A stretch of 64,000 bases of DNA from JACOMY01 sp046233115. GTDB lineage: Bacteria > Pseudomonadota > Alphaproteobacteria > Kiloniellales > JACOMY01. Shown here piece after piece: positions 18,938 to 30,057 of this stretch (within the stretch, counting starts at the first letter, position 1; each line of letters starts with the position of its first letter). The position numbers were made by a program, and so were the translations under genes. The stretch spans positions 1 through 64,000 of the forward strand of contig JBJXHM010000001.1 of assembly GCA_046233115.1 (NCBI GenBank). The letters are read 5' to 3'. Below the pieces are notes generated by a model. That model was not told the DNA's origin, did not search any database, and was given only the letters and a program-made list of their open reading frames with translations.

Positions 18938-18970
18938 CGAAAACAGCGCCGAGACGGGAATTCCCGGCGC
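18938..18970 (-). promoter_or_regulatory. Hairpin in the carA-carB gap (possible attenuator)
   Basis: GCGCCG (18946-18951) pairs with CGGCGC (18965-18970), and the region between contains the palindrome CGGGAATTCCCG. On the minus strand the stem is followed by TGTTTTCG, a short weak U-run. It could cause partial termination between carA and carB; no leader peptide or ligand-binding fold is evident. Confidence 0.35.
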
Positions 18971-19078
18971 GCCGAACACGTCAGCCCTCGCTGTTGCTGA
19001 AGGGCGTTAATGCCATGGCGGGCGCGCCGTGAAAAGAGGGGCTGTGTCCTCCGACTGGACCCAGCCCGTGTGGGCTCT

Positions 19079-20275
19079 CTACTTGGCCTCGTCCATCAGG
19101 TCGACGAAGCGTCGGAAGAGGTGCTGGCTGTCTTGCGGGCCGGGCGAAGCCTCCGGGTGGTGCTGCACCGAGAAGATCGGCTTGCCCTCCACCTTGAGGC
19201 CCTCGTTGCTACCGTCGAACAGCGAGCGGTGGGTCTCCACCACGCCGGCCGGCAGGCTCTCGGCATCGACCACGAAGCCGTGGTTCTGGCTGGTGATCTC
19301 GACCCGGCCGCTTTCCAGGTCCTGCACCGGCTGGTTGGCGCCGCGGTGGCCGCGCGCCATCTTGCGGGTCTTGGCGCCCAGCGCCAGGGCCAGCAGCTGG
19401 TGGCCGAGGCAGATGCCGAAAATCGGCTTGCCGGTCTCGATCAGGGTCTTGAGCGTCGGCAGGGCGTAGCGGCCGGTCGCCGCGGGGTCGCCCGGGCCGT
19501 TGGAGAGGAAGATCCCGTCGGGCTCGTGCACCAGGATCTCCTCGGCGCTGGCGGTGGCCGGCACCACGGTGACGGCACAGCCGGAGTCCGCCAGCATGCG
19601 CAGGATGTTCTGCTTGGCGCCGTAGTCGATCGCCACGACCTTGTAGCGCGGCGCCTGCTGGCGGCCGAAGCCCTCCGGCCAGGCCCAGGCGGTCTGGTCC
19701 CACTGATAGGTCTGGCGGGTGGTCACCTCCTGGGCCAGGTCCATGCCTTCCAGCCCCGGCCAGGCGGCGGCTTCCTCGGCCATCCGATCCAGGTCGAAGC
19801 GGCCGTCGGCGGCGTGGCAGATCACGGCGGTGGGGGCGCCGCCGTCGCGGATGCGCCGGGTCAGCGCGCGGGTGTCGAGGCCGGCCAGGCCGACCAGGCC
19901 CATGCGCTTCAGCCAGGCGTCGAGGCCGTCGCGGTTACGCCAGTTCGAGGGCTCGCCCGGCAGGGCGCGCAGCACCAGGCCGCGGGCCGCCGGAGTCGTC
20001 GTCTCCAGGTCTTCTGGATTGGTGCCGACGTTGCCGATGTGGGGGAACGTGAAGGTGATGATCTGACCGGCATAGGAGGGGTCGGTCAGGATCTCCTGGT
20101 AGCCGGTCATGGAGGTGTTGAAGCAGACCTCGCCGACTGCGCTGCCGGTGGCGCCGATGCCGTGGCCCCAGAAATGACTGCCGTCGCCCAGCATCAGGCA
20201 GGCGGTCGCTCCCTTCGGGCGCACAACGAGAGACGGCCCGCTGGTCTTTGCGGCCGTTTGTCTGTCTAGGGTCAT
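19079..20275 (-). CDS. carA: Carbamoyl-phosphate synthase small subunit
   Basis: The 398-residue subunit hydrolyses glutamine and channels ammonia to CarB. The N-terminal CarA domain (about 18-150) is followed by a class I glutamine amidotransferase domain with the nucleophile cysteine in GICLGHQ and the His/Glu pair in HHPEASPGP. The ATG at 20275 is chosen; a TTG two codons earlier is also in frame. The gene is divergent from the YqeY-like gene across 339 bases. Confidence 0.97.
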   Translation of the reverse strand: MTLDRQTAAKTSGPSLVVRPKGATACLMLGDGSHFWGHGIGATGSAVGEVCFNTSMTGYQEILTDPSYAGQIITFTFPHIGNVGTNPEDLETTTPAARGLVLRALPGEPSNWRNRDGLDAWLKRMGLVGLAGLDTRALTRRIRDGGAPTAVICHAADGRFDLDRMAEEAAAWPGLEGMDLAQEVTTRQTYQWDQTAWAWPEGFGRQQAPRYKVVAIDYGAKQNILRMLADSGCAVTVVPATASAEEILVHEPDGIFLSNGPGDPAATGRYALPTLKTLIETGKPIFGICLGHQLLALALGAKTRKMARGHRGANQPVQDLESGRVEITSQNHGFVVDAESLPAGVVETHRSLFDGSNEGLKVEGKPIFSVQHHPEASPGPQDSQHLFRRFVDLMDEAK

Positions 20276-20614
20276 TCGCAAAAGGGGCCCTCTGGCGGTA
20301 TGGCTGGTGGCGGGCGCAAATTTGCCCGCTGCGAGCTTGGTATTAGGCGCTCAGACCGCTGCCGGCAAGTCATGGGTGCCAAGCGGGGTGTGCAAGAGGG
20401 GTGCGCAAACGCGTCGGGCGCGCTAGTGTGCGCGCCGCCCGCCCTCGCGGGCGCGCTGCTGACGGCTGCGCCCGACAGAGGGGACGGACCCGCCCGGACG
20501 ATCGCCGAGAGAGCCGTCGGCGCGGAAAACTTTACTGTTAGGACAAGACACTAGAGGCTATCGGGTGCGTCGGTGAACAGCCCCGCCAGCCTTGGAGACT
20601 ATCGGGAGTTCGGT
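20276..20614. other. Divergent intergenic region between carA and the YqeY-like gene
   Basis: This 339-base gap must hold promoters for carA (minus) and the yqeY-dnaG-rpoD block (plus). It is GC-rich with self-complementary runs near 20420-20460, plus an AT-richer patch at 20525-20550 (AAAACTTTACTGTTAGGACA) that is the best place for the plus-strand promoter. No confident -35/-10 pair, PyrR or arginine-repressor site was recognised. Confidence 0.4.
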
Positions 20615-21070
20615 ATGCTGCGTGATCGTTTGAACGACGCTTTGAAGGAGGCTCTGAAGAGCCAGGACAAGCGCGGCGTCTCAACGATTCGCCTGATTCT
20701 GGCGGCCTTGAAGGACCGGGACATCGCTGCACGTGGTCGCGGCGATGGCGAGGGGGTCAGCGACGAGTCCATCCTGGAGATGCTGCAGAAGATGGTGAAG
20801 CAGCGTCGCGAATCGATCGCTGCCTACGAGAAGGGCCAGCGCGCCGATCTGGCGCAGCAGGAACAGGAGGAGATCGACGTGATCTCCCGCTTCCTGCCAC
20901 AGATGATGGACGAGAAGGAAACCGAGGCCGCGGTCGAGAGTGCGATGCAAGAGTTGCGCGCCGACTCGATCAAGGACATGGGCCGGGTGATGGCGACCCT
21001 GAAGGAACGCTTTCCCGGCAAGATGGACTTCGCCAAGGCCAGCGGCATGGTCAAGCGCCGCCTGGCTTAG
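20615..21070 (+). CDS. yqeY: GatB/YqeY domain protein
   Basis: The 151-residue protein has the GatB/YqeY fold alone, a helical module that in GatB contacts tRNA. Typical features are the N-terminal RLNDALKEALKSQDK, the EKGQRADLAQQEQEEIDVISRFLP core and the C-terminal GRVMATLKERFPGKMDF. The ATG at 20615 follows CGGGAG. It is the first gene of the block leading to primase and the housekeeping sigma factor, the common alphaproteobacterial order. Its biochemical role is not settled. Confidence 0.93.
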   Translation: MLRDRLNDALKEALKSQDKRGVSTIRLILAALKDRDIAARGRGDGEGVSDESILEMLQKMVKQRRESIAAYEKGQRADLAQQEQEEIDVISRFLPQMMDEKETEAAVESAMQELRADSIKDMGRVMATLKERFPGKMDFAKASGMVKRRLA

Positions 21071-21201
21071 GCCGTCTCGGTTTGCTGGGCACTCGTGTGA
21101 GTGCGTGCCCAGCTGTTCGCTCTGGGCTATCCTGATGGCAGGTTATGCAGCCCCCTGGGGGCTTCGGCCCGTCGCATTCAGCCCGGAGTGAACGCTGGCG
21201 C

Positions 21202-23064
21202 ATGTCCCTGCCGCAGGCCTTTCTAGACGAGCTTCGCGCCCGGATCGGGTTGGCCGCCCTGATTGGCCGGCGGGTCCGCCTGCAGCGCAAGGGCCGCGAG
21301 TTCCAGGGACTCTGCCCCTTCCACAACGAGAAGACGCCCTCCTTCACGGTGAACGAGGCCAAGGGCTTCTATCACTGCTTCGGCTGCGGCGCGCACGGTG
21401 ACGCCTTCTCCTTCGTCATGCAGACCGAGGGGCTGACCTTCCAGGAAGCGGTGGAACGGCTCGCCGGCGAGGCCGGGATGGATGTACCGCGGCCGACGCC
21501 GGAGGCTGCCGCTGCCGAAGCTCGCCGCGCCAGCCTGCAGGACGTGGTCGAGGCCGCCTGCCGCCTGTTCGAGAAGACCCTGGCCAGTCGCGCAGGGGGC
21601 GATGCGCGCAGCTATCTGGAGCGACGTGGCCTCACGCCCGCGACCATCGGGCGGTTTCGCCTGGGCTATGCACCGGATCAGCGGAACTACCTGACCGATG
21701 CGCTCAAGGCCGAGGGGATCGAGGAGGAACAGATCCTGGAAGCCGGTCTCGCCAAGCGCGACCCGGACAGCGGCCGCTTCCGCGAGTACTTCTTCGACCG
21801 GGTGATCTTTCCCATTGCCGACCGCCGCGGCCGCATCGTCGCCTTCGGCGGCCGCCGCCTGGGCGAGGGCGGGGGCCCCAAGTACCTGAACTCGCCCGAC
21901 GGCAGCCTCTTTCACAAGGGCGAGCTGCTCTACAACCTGAAAGGCGCGCAGGAGGCCTTGCGTGACAAGAGCCAGCGGCTGCTGATCGTCGAGGGCTACA
22001 TGGACGTTATCGCGCTCGCCCAGGCCGGTTTGGGCGGGGCGGTGGCCCCGCTCGGCACCGCGGTCACCGAGGCCCAGCTCGGCCTTGCCTGGCGTCTGGC
22101 GGACGAGCCGCTGTTCTGTCTGGACGGCGACGCCGCCGGCCGCCGCGCTGCGGCGCGCGTGGTCGAGCGCGCGCTGCCGCTGTTGCAGCCCGGCAAGTCG
22201 CTGGACTTTGCCTTCCTGCCGGAAGGCGAGGACCCCGACAGTCTGGTCCGCTCGGGGGGGCGGGCCGCCCTGCAGGAGCGGCTGGACGGCAGCCTGCCGC
22301 TGGCGGAGTTCGTCTGGCAGGAGATGCTGGGGCCGACGCCGCCGAAGACACCGGAGCGCTGGGCCGCGCTGAAGAGCCAGATTCTGGAAGCCTGCGGCCG
22401 GATCAGCGAGACCAGCGTGCAGGAGAGCTATCGCACCTTCCTGCTGGATCGCTTCTACGATGCTCGCCGGGGACCGCGTCCGGAGCGACAATCGAACTGG
22501 AAGGGCAAGCGGCGCTCTGGCCGTGAGTCGGGCCGCTTCGGCGGGTTCGACGGTGCGCGCCAGGCGCCGGACCGGGTGAAGCCACCGCTGGAGGGGCAGC
22601 GCCGCCGTCAGGAGCGTGAGGCCCTGGCGATCCTGGTGAACCATCCCGACCGGGCGAGCCATCACCTGGAAGAGCTGGCAGCGCTGCATTTTCGCAACGC
22701 CGAGCTGGAAGGCTTCAAGGCAAGCGCAATAGATTGTCTCGCAGCCGATCCAGAGCTTGACAGCGCGTCCCTGCGTTGCCAGTTGACCAGCTTGGGCTAT
22801 GCTGCATTGCTCGATCAGGTTTTGTCATCCGCCGTCTATGCGCTCTGCGCGGCGGCGCGTCCCGAAGCACCCGCGGACCGGGTCGAGCGCATGTTGGAGA
22901 CCTTGCTTGCCGACTTTGCCAGGACACGCGCGGCAGAGGCCATCCGCGAAGCGGAGGCCAGGGTTGCCGAAGACCTCAATGAGGAGACCTTGGCAGGCTT
23001 GGAGGCGGCAAAACGAGACCTGGAGGCCGCCGACCGGCGGCTTTTGGCATTGGCCATGTCATGA
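21202..23064 (+). CDS. dnaG: DNA primase
   Basis: The 620-residue protein has the CHC2 zinc finger with ligands Cys38, His41, Cys59 and Cys62, a primase catalytic core, a TOPRIM domain with VEGYMDV and FCLDGDAAG acidic motifs (about 260-345) and a helical C-terminal DnaB-interacting region. It lays down RNA primers for replication. The ATG at 21202 places the finger at its usual position; the frame is open further upstream. It lies between the YqeY-like gene and rpoD. Confidence 0.97.
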   Translation: MSLPQAFLDELRARIGLAALIGRRVRLQRKGREFQGLCPFHNEKTPSFTVNEAKGFYHCFGCGAHGDAFSFVMQTEGLTFQEAVERLAGEAGMDVPRPTPEAAAAEARRASLQDVVEAACRLFEKTLASRAGGDARSYLERRGLTPATIGRFRLGYAPDQRNYLTDALKAEGIEEEQILEAGLAKRDPDSGRFREYFFDRVIFPIADRRGRIVAFGGRRLGEGGGPKYLNSPDGSLFHKGELLYNLKGAQEALRDKSQRLLIVEGYMDVIALAQAGLGGAVAPLGTAVTEAQLGLAWRLADEPLFCLDGDAAGRRAAARVVERALPLLQPGKSLDFAFLPEGEDPDSLVRSGGRAALQERLDGSLPLAEFVWQEMLGPTPPKTPERWAALKSQILEACGRISETSVQESYRTFLLDRFYDARRGPRPERQSNWKGKRRSGRESGRFGGFDGARQAPDRVKPPLEGQRRRQEREALAILVNHPDRASHHLEELAALHFRNAELEGFKASAIDCLAADPELDSASLRCQLTSLGYAALLDQVLSSAVYALCAAARPEAPADRVERMLETLLADFARTRAAEAIREAEARVAEDLNEETLAGLEAAKRDLEAADRRLLALAMS

Positions 23065-23220
23065 GCCGTGACACCGCATCACGGCGAACAGGCAGGTAAG
23101 CGGGGCGGAACGGGACTCCTGTCGAGCGGCAGGAGGGATCATTTAAGCGAATAGAGAAGGGCGGTAGGGCGAAATTGTGACGCCGTGCCGGCTTTCGGAC
23201 CAGGCGGTTGTGAGGACGCA

Positions 23221-25218
<1,998 letters not shown>

Positions 25219-25259
25219 AGCGGTCTTGCAGGAGCCTCTCATCTTTGGATGGGGGGCTC

Positions 25260-26135
25260 ATGCGTTTCTTCGATCGCTATCGCATTGCCGACGGCACCAT
25301 CGTGTCGCTGGCCGATTACGATCCCGACGACACCGCTGACATCACCAAGGCCGATGCCGAGGCTCTGCTGGCCGAAGAAAAGGCCAAGCTGGCGGACCTG
25401 CAGTATCGCCTCTATGCCGAGGGCAAGCGCTCGCTGCTGACCTGCTTGCAGGGCCCCGATGCCTCCGGTAAGGACGGGGCGATCCGCCATGTCTTCTCGG
25501 GCATCAATCCGCAAGGTTGCCGGGTCCAGTCCTTCAAGGAGCCCAGCCACCACGAACTGGAGCACGACTTCCTCTGGCGGGTACACCGCTGCGCACCGGA
25601 GAGCGGCCAGATCATGGTCTTCAACCGCTCGCACTATGAGGATGTGCTGATCGTCCGGGTACGCGGTCTGGTCCCGGAAGAGATCTGGCGCGGGCGCTAC
25701 AGCCAGATCAACGGCTTCGAGCATATGCTGTTGGAACGCGGCACCAAGGTGGTGAAGTTCTTTCTCAACATCAGCAAGGACCAGCAGCTCAAGCGCTTCG
25801 AGAAGCGGCTGAAGGACCCCACCCGGCACTGGAAGATCAGCGAGGCCGACTATTCGGAACGCGAGCAGTGGGACTCCTACATCACCGCGTTCGAGGAAGC
25901 GCTCAGCCGCTGCTCGTCCCAGGAGGCGCCCTGGTTCGTGATCCCAAGCAACCACAAGTGGGCGCGCAACGTGATCATGGCTCGCATCCTGCGTGAGTGC
26001 CTGGAGGAGATGGGGCCGCAGTTTCCCGAGCCGACGGTCAACCTGGAACAGATCCGCATGCACTACCACAAGGCGCTGGAAGAGCAGAAGAAAGAGAACG
26101 GTGAGAAGCAGGGGAACGGCGATAGCGACGACTAA
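25260..26135 (+). CDS. ppk2: Polyphosphate kinase 2 family protein
   Basis: The 291-residue protein transfers phosphate between polyphosphate and nucleotides. It has the PPK2 Walker A motif GPDASGKDG at 65-73, the Walker B/basic motif FNRSHYEDVL at 121-130 and a lid segment RLKDPTRHWK. The length suits the single-domain PPK2 classes. Whether it prefers AMP, ADP or GDP cannot be read by eye. The ATG at 25260 follows GGATGGGGGG; a TTG five codons earlier is less likely. It is 41 bases downstream of rpoD. Confidence 0.92.
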   Translation: MRFFDRYRIADGTIVSLADYDPDDTADITKADAEALLAEEKAKLADLQYRLYAEGKRSLLTCLQGPDASGKDGAIRHVFSGINPQGCRVQSFKEPSHHELEHDFLWRVHRCAPESGQIMVFNRSHYEDVLIVRVRGLVPEEIWRGRYSQINGFEHMLLERGTKVVKFFLNISKDQQLKRFEKRLKDPTRHWKISEADYSEREQWDSYITAFEEALSRCSSQEAPWFVIPSNHKWARNVIMARILRECLEEMGPQFPEPTVNLEQIRMHYHKALEEQKKENGEKQGNGDSDD

Positions 26136-26385
26136 GCGCCGCCTGACGCTCTTGGCAGCGCCGGACCAGGATCACAGGCTGCGCCGCCGAGACCAGCGAC
26201 CACCCGGCGCGTTCCAGAACATGGAAAAGCCATCGGCCCTGGTCTACAGTCGAACCGCATCGCGGGATCCGCCAGATCAGTGTAAGTTTTTGGAAGCACT
26301 TAATAGTTTCGCCAGTTCGAGATTGCGATACCACGAAGCTCGTTAGCGATTGAAGCCAGTGTCACGGGGGGAGCGGTCGGAAGGA

Positions 26386-27504
26386 ATGCAGCGGCGGATC
26401 GAGGACGAACGGGCCCATAGCCTCACTCTGGCTGGCTTGAGCAAGCACTATGGCCCCGTGGTCGCCGCCGACCAGGTGGACCTGGATGTGGCCAGGGGAG
26501 AGTTCATCACGCTGCTTGGTCCCTCCGGGTCGGGTAAGACGACCCTGCTGATGATGATCGCAGGCTTCGTGCAGCCGACCTCAGGTGAGATCCTCATGGA
26601 CGGCCGACCGATCACCGCGCTGCCACCGGAGAAGCGTAACTTCGGCATGGTGTTCCAAGGTTATGCGCTGTTCCAGCATATGAGCGTCGCCGGCAATGTC
26701 GCCTTCCCCTTGCGGGTGCGCGGGCGCCCGCGCGAAGAGACCGATGAGCGGGTCGGCCGGGCGCTCGGCCTGGTGCAGATGGACGGTTTCGCCAATCGCA
26801 AGCCGCGGCAGCTCTCGGGTGGGCAGCAGCAGCGCGTGGCGCTGGCCCGTGCCCTCAGTTTCGAGCCCGATATCCTCCTGCTCGACGAGCCCTTGAGCGC
26901 CCTGGACCGCAAGTTGAGGACCGAACTGCAGGTCGAGCTGAAGACCCTGCATCGTCGCCTGGGTAAGACCTTCCTCTACGTCACGCACGACCAGGAGGAG
27001 GCGCTCTCGATGTCCGACCGCATCGCCATCCTCCGCAACGGCCGGATCGAGCAGCTCGGCAGCCCCGAAGCGCTCTACGAGACGCCGGTTAGCCGCTTCG
27101 TCGCCAGTTTTCTGGGCGAGAGCAACTTCCTGCCCGGCCGTGTCGAGCGGCTGGAAGCAGGCGGTTTCCTCTACAGCACCCCGGCCGGCAGCTTCCGGCA
27201 GGCTCCAGCAGGCGACCAGACGGCCGGTGACCAGGTGACGGGTGACAAGGTGTTGCTGGCGGTCCGGCCGGAGAAGCTTGCTGTCAGCGCGACCGAGCCC
27301 GGCGGCGGTGCCAACAGCGTGGCCGGTACGCTTGCGCGCTGGAACTACCTCGGCAGCCTGCTGCGCCTGGAGGTCGAGGTCGAGGGTATCGATCCGCTGG
27401 TCGCGGTGACACCCGCCTGGCAGTCCAATCTGGACCTCTCGCCCGGTGCCCCCATCTGGCTGTCCTGGCCGGCCGACGCCAGCGTGGTCGTGATCGACCG
27501 CTAG
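26386..27504 (+). CDS. ABC transporter ATP-binding protein, spermidine/putrescine (PotA) type
   Basis: The 372-residue ATPase has Walker A GPSGSGKT at 45-52, the signature LSGGQQQR, Walker B ILLLDEP and a C-terminal TOBE domain from about residue 260. This architecture energises polyamine/iron-type importers. The matching binding protein and two permeases begin 1.4 kb downstream after an intervening minus-strand gene. The ATG at 26386 is preferred; a TTG 36 bases upstream is also in frame. Substrate is inferred to be a polyamine or similar small cation from family similarity only. Confidence 0.9.
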   Translation: MQRRIEDERAHSLTLAGLSKHYGPVVAADQVDLDVARGEFITLLGPSGSGKTTLLMMIAGFVQPTSGEILMDGRPITALPPEKRNFGMVFQGYALFQHMSVAGNVAFPLRVRGRPREETDERVGRALGLVQMDGFANRKPRQLSGGQQQRVALARALSFEPDILLLDEPLSALDRKLRTELQVELKTLHRRLGKTFLYVTHDQEEALSMSDRIAILRNGRIEQLGSPEALYETPVSRFVASFLGESNFLPGRVERLEAGGFLYSTPAGSFRQAPAGDQTAGDQVTGDKVLLAVRPEKLAVSATEPGGGANSVAGTLARWNYLGSLLRLEVEVEGIDPLVAVTPAWQSNLDLSPGAPIWLSWPADASVVVIDR

Positions 27505-27553
27505 TGCCGGTCTTGTCTACACGCCACTTAATCCGAGTGCGAAGCGTGACGGA

Positions 27554-28651
27554 TCATGCGTCGGCGGCCACGGCCTCGATCTCGACGATCATGCCGGGAT
27601 AGGACAGCGTCGGCAGCATCACCTCGACGACCAGGGGATCGGCGCCTCGATCGGCACAGAAGCGTCGGATGCCCTCCAGGACCGGGGCGTCAGTGCCGGC
27701 GGCATGGTAGGCGACCAGCAGGAGCAGACGGTTCGCCGCCCTGTCGAATCCAGCCAGGATCCTTTCGATGGCAACCATCGCGCCATCGGTTTGCGCGACG
27801 GCGTCGTATCCGGCGATCACCTCCCCGGCCGGCGACAGGAGGACCTGACCGCCGATGAAGATCAGTCCGGCCCCGGCTACGCCGTGCTTGTAGGGCAGCT
27901 TGATCGGCCAGTCCCAGTGGCCCTCCGGCCAGACCCAGCGGCGTTCGGGAGCCGCACCGCCTGTCGTGCTGAGGCAGGTGACCTCGACCCGCGTGCAGAG
28001 GCTGGGCTGCTCGAAGGCGGGCAGGGGCATACCGGTGGCGGCAGGCCCCGGTTCCGGAAAGAAGGCCGCGCGGACGCGCGCTGGCGCCGACCAGTCGGCG
28101 ACGCTCGCGGAGCCGAGGTAGTAGTTGTTGGTCTTAAGTCCATGCGACAGGCTGCTGGCGCCCTGCTGCGCCAGGGCGTCCAGTCGCCGCATCACCGCTT
28201 CGCTCTGCCCGACCAGGTCGTCCGGCGCTGCCTCGGGGCATCCGAGGAGCCCGCTGACGAAGAGCGGTCCGGCAGTGACCGCTGCCGACAAGGGGGCAGG
28301 CAGCGCCGGGTCCGGCACGCAGTGCCGCTCTCCGGGCCCATCGTAGGCCATGGCCACAGTCGTCAGGCTGGCGCCCCCTTCCTGCGGCGGCAACGGTACC
28401 AGCGACAAGGCCGGGCCCGCCGACAGGCCCGCGGCGCCGAGTGCAGCGGCAATGGTGCCGGCAAGGTCGCGTTCAGGGCCGCAGCCTCGGTGAAAGAGGG
28501 TGAGGCGCAGCAGATGATCCAGCCCCATACCCAACGAACGCAGGGCCTCCGCCAGGCCGGCGAGCACCTCTTTCGGCGTCTTGCCATGGCTCACCGCGAA
28601 GCCGTGTGGTCCCTGTCGCCGGGCAGCGGGCGGCTCAAGCTTGGTGCGCAT
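27554..28651 (-). CDS. Protein with three RidA-like units
   Basis: The 365-residue product is about three times the length of a usual RidA/YjgF/YER057c protein. The middle unit (about 105-240; AAVTAGPLFVSGLLG and ARVRAAFFP) and the C-terminal unit (about 245-365; VAGAGLIFIGGQVLL, VEVMLPTLSYPGMIVEIEAVA) are clear RidA-like repeats, and the first 100 residues look like a degenerate third. RidA proteins deaminate reactive enamines or imines; the canonical arginine is not obvious in every unit. RidA functions as a trimer, so a fused three-unit chain may be a single-chain trimer. It lies opposite to, and inside, the ABC transporter gene set. The ATG at 28651 follows GGAAGG. Confidence 0.8.
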   Translation of the reverse strand: MRTKLEPPAARRQGPHGFAVSHGKTPKEVLAGLAEALRSLGMGLDHLLRLTLFHRGCGPERDLAGTIAAALGAAGLSAGPALSLVPLPPQEGGASLTTVAMAYDGPGERHCVPDPALPAPLSAAVTAGPLFVSGLLGCPEAAPDDLVGQSEAVMRRLDALAQQGASSLSHGLKTNNYYLGSASVADWSAPARVRAAFFPEPGPAATGMPLPAFEQPSLCTRVEVTCLSTTGGAAPERRWVWPEGHWDWPIKLPYKHGVAGAGLIFIGGQVLLSPAGEVIAGYDAVAQTDGAMVAIERILAGFDRAANRLLLLVAYHAAGTDAPVLEGIRRFCADRGADPLVVEVMLPTLSYPGMIVEIEAVAADA

Positions 28652-28898
28652 TTGTGCCTTTCCTTCCAAAGGACCGTGATCGGCAAGAAAGCCCGAGATG
28701 CCGCCGGCTCTTCCCTTTCGAGCGCTTGCGCCGCGGTCCCTTTTTTGGTCGGCGCCGAGGCCTTCGGGGAGCGCGCCAAAGGGCCACGGTACGAGTGTGA
28801 ACCTTATAGTCAGCTACAGTGTTCATGTTATGCTGCGCCACAGCAAAAAGCCTCTGGAATTCCTCCGGAGAAGCAACAGAACAGTAGAGGGCGACACG

Positions 28899-30014
28899 AT
28901 GACCGAGACCAAGAGGATCGCAAGTGCCTTGGAGGCTGCCGAGCGCTTTACCAAGGGCAGTCTGGACCGCCGCAGTTTCCTGAAGGCCTGTGCGCTCGCC
29001 GGGCTTGCGCCGGGCTTGGTCCTTGCCGGCACCGGGCGCGCACGGGCGGAAACCCGTGTCGTCCACTCGAACTGGGGTGGCGACGCGGTCACTTGCTACG
29101 AGAACACCTATGTCCCCGCCTTCGAGAACGCGTACGAAGGCAGCACCGTGGTGATCGACGGCACCGGTCCGCTGGAGGGCAAGATCAAGGCCATGGTGGA
29201 AGCCAAGGACGTCTCCTGGGACGTCTGCGACGTCGATGCCTTCAACATCCTGCGCCTCGGCAAGCAAGGCATGCTGGAGCCCTTCGACTACTCCATCGTC
29301 GACAAGGCCAAGATCCTGGCACCCTACACTTGGGAGTACGGCTGCCTGGGCTACTGGTACTCCAACATCCTGGCCTGGGACTCCGAGAAGATCGGCAAGG
29401 AGGTGACGCCGACCTGGGCCGACTTCTTCGACGTCGAGAAATACCCGGGCAAGCGGACCCTCTACAAGTGGGCGGTCGGCTCGCCGGAATGCGCGCTCCT
29501 GGCTGACGGCGTGGCGCCAGACGCGCTCTACCCCTTGGACCTCGATCGGGCCTGGAAGAAGATCGAGTCGATCAAGGATCACCTGGTGTTCTGGGGCTCC
29601 GGCGCGGAAAGTCAGCAGATGTTCCTGTCGGGCGAAGTCGTCATGGGCAACGTCTGGCACACCCGTGCCAGCGTCCTGGAACGCGACACCGATCAGCGGG
29701 TCAAGTGGACCTGGGACAAGGGACAGGCGGCCCCGGCCGGCTGGCTGGTGCCCAAGGGCAATCCGGCCGGCGTCACCGCGGCGATGCAGTGGATCGCGAC
29801 GATGCAGGACCCCGCGCTGCAGGTGACGGTGATGGACTGCTTCGGACAGGGACCGGCCAATCCGGCCGCAGCCGACCTGATGACCCCGGCCGAGCGCCGG
29901 CTGCATCCGGCCGCTCCGGAGAACTACAAGCTGCAGATCCCGATCGATTCGGAGTACTACGCCGACCACTACGATCAGGTGCTGAACGAGTACCTCGACC
30001 TGATCTCCTCGTGA
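28899..30014 (+). CDS. ABC transporter substrate-binding protein, polyamine type, Tat-exported
   Basis: The 371-residue periplasmic protein starts with a twin-arginine signal (DRRSFLKA followed by a hydrophobic stretch and ARAE). The mature part is a type 2 extracellular solute-binding protein of the PotD/PotF group (TRVVHSNWGGDAVTCYE, WGTxxE-like segments, CFGQGPANPAA). It is first in an operon with two permeases. The ATG at 28899 lies behind AGAGGG. The substrate is inferred to be a polyamine-like compound. Confidence 0.9.
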   Translation: MTETKRIASALEAAERFTKGSLDRRSFLKACALAGLAPGLVLAGTGRARAETRVVHSNWGGDAVTCYENTYVPAFENAYEGSTVVIDGTGPLEGKIKAMVEAKDVSWDVCDVDAFNILRLGKQGMLEPFDYSIVDKAKILAPYTWEYGCLGYWYSNILAWDSEKIGKEVTPTWADFFDVEKYPGKRTLYKWAVGSPECALLADGVAPDALYPLDLDRAWKKIESIKDHLVFWGSGAESQQMFLSGEVVMGNVWHTRASVLERDTDQRVKWTWDKGQAAPAGWLVPKGNPAGVTAAMQWIATMQDPALQVTVMDCFGQGPANPAAADLMTPAERRLHPAAPENYKLQIPIDSEYYADHYDQVLNEYLDLISS

Positions 30015-30057
30015 GCCAGAGCGTGATCCGGATGGTGAACTGGGGCCTGACCGCCTG

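Noticed and set aside
20300..20554. Plus-strand open frame in the carA divergent region
   Set aside because: The product is Gly/Arg/Ala-rich without a ribosome site or recognisable domain, and it occupies the space needed for two promoters.
26136..26385. Gap after ppk2 checked for a tRNA or small RNA
   Set aside because: No cloverleaf, no T-arm sequence and no terminator-like hairpin could be found. It probably only carries the promoter of the ABC transporter ATPase gene.
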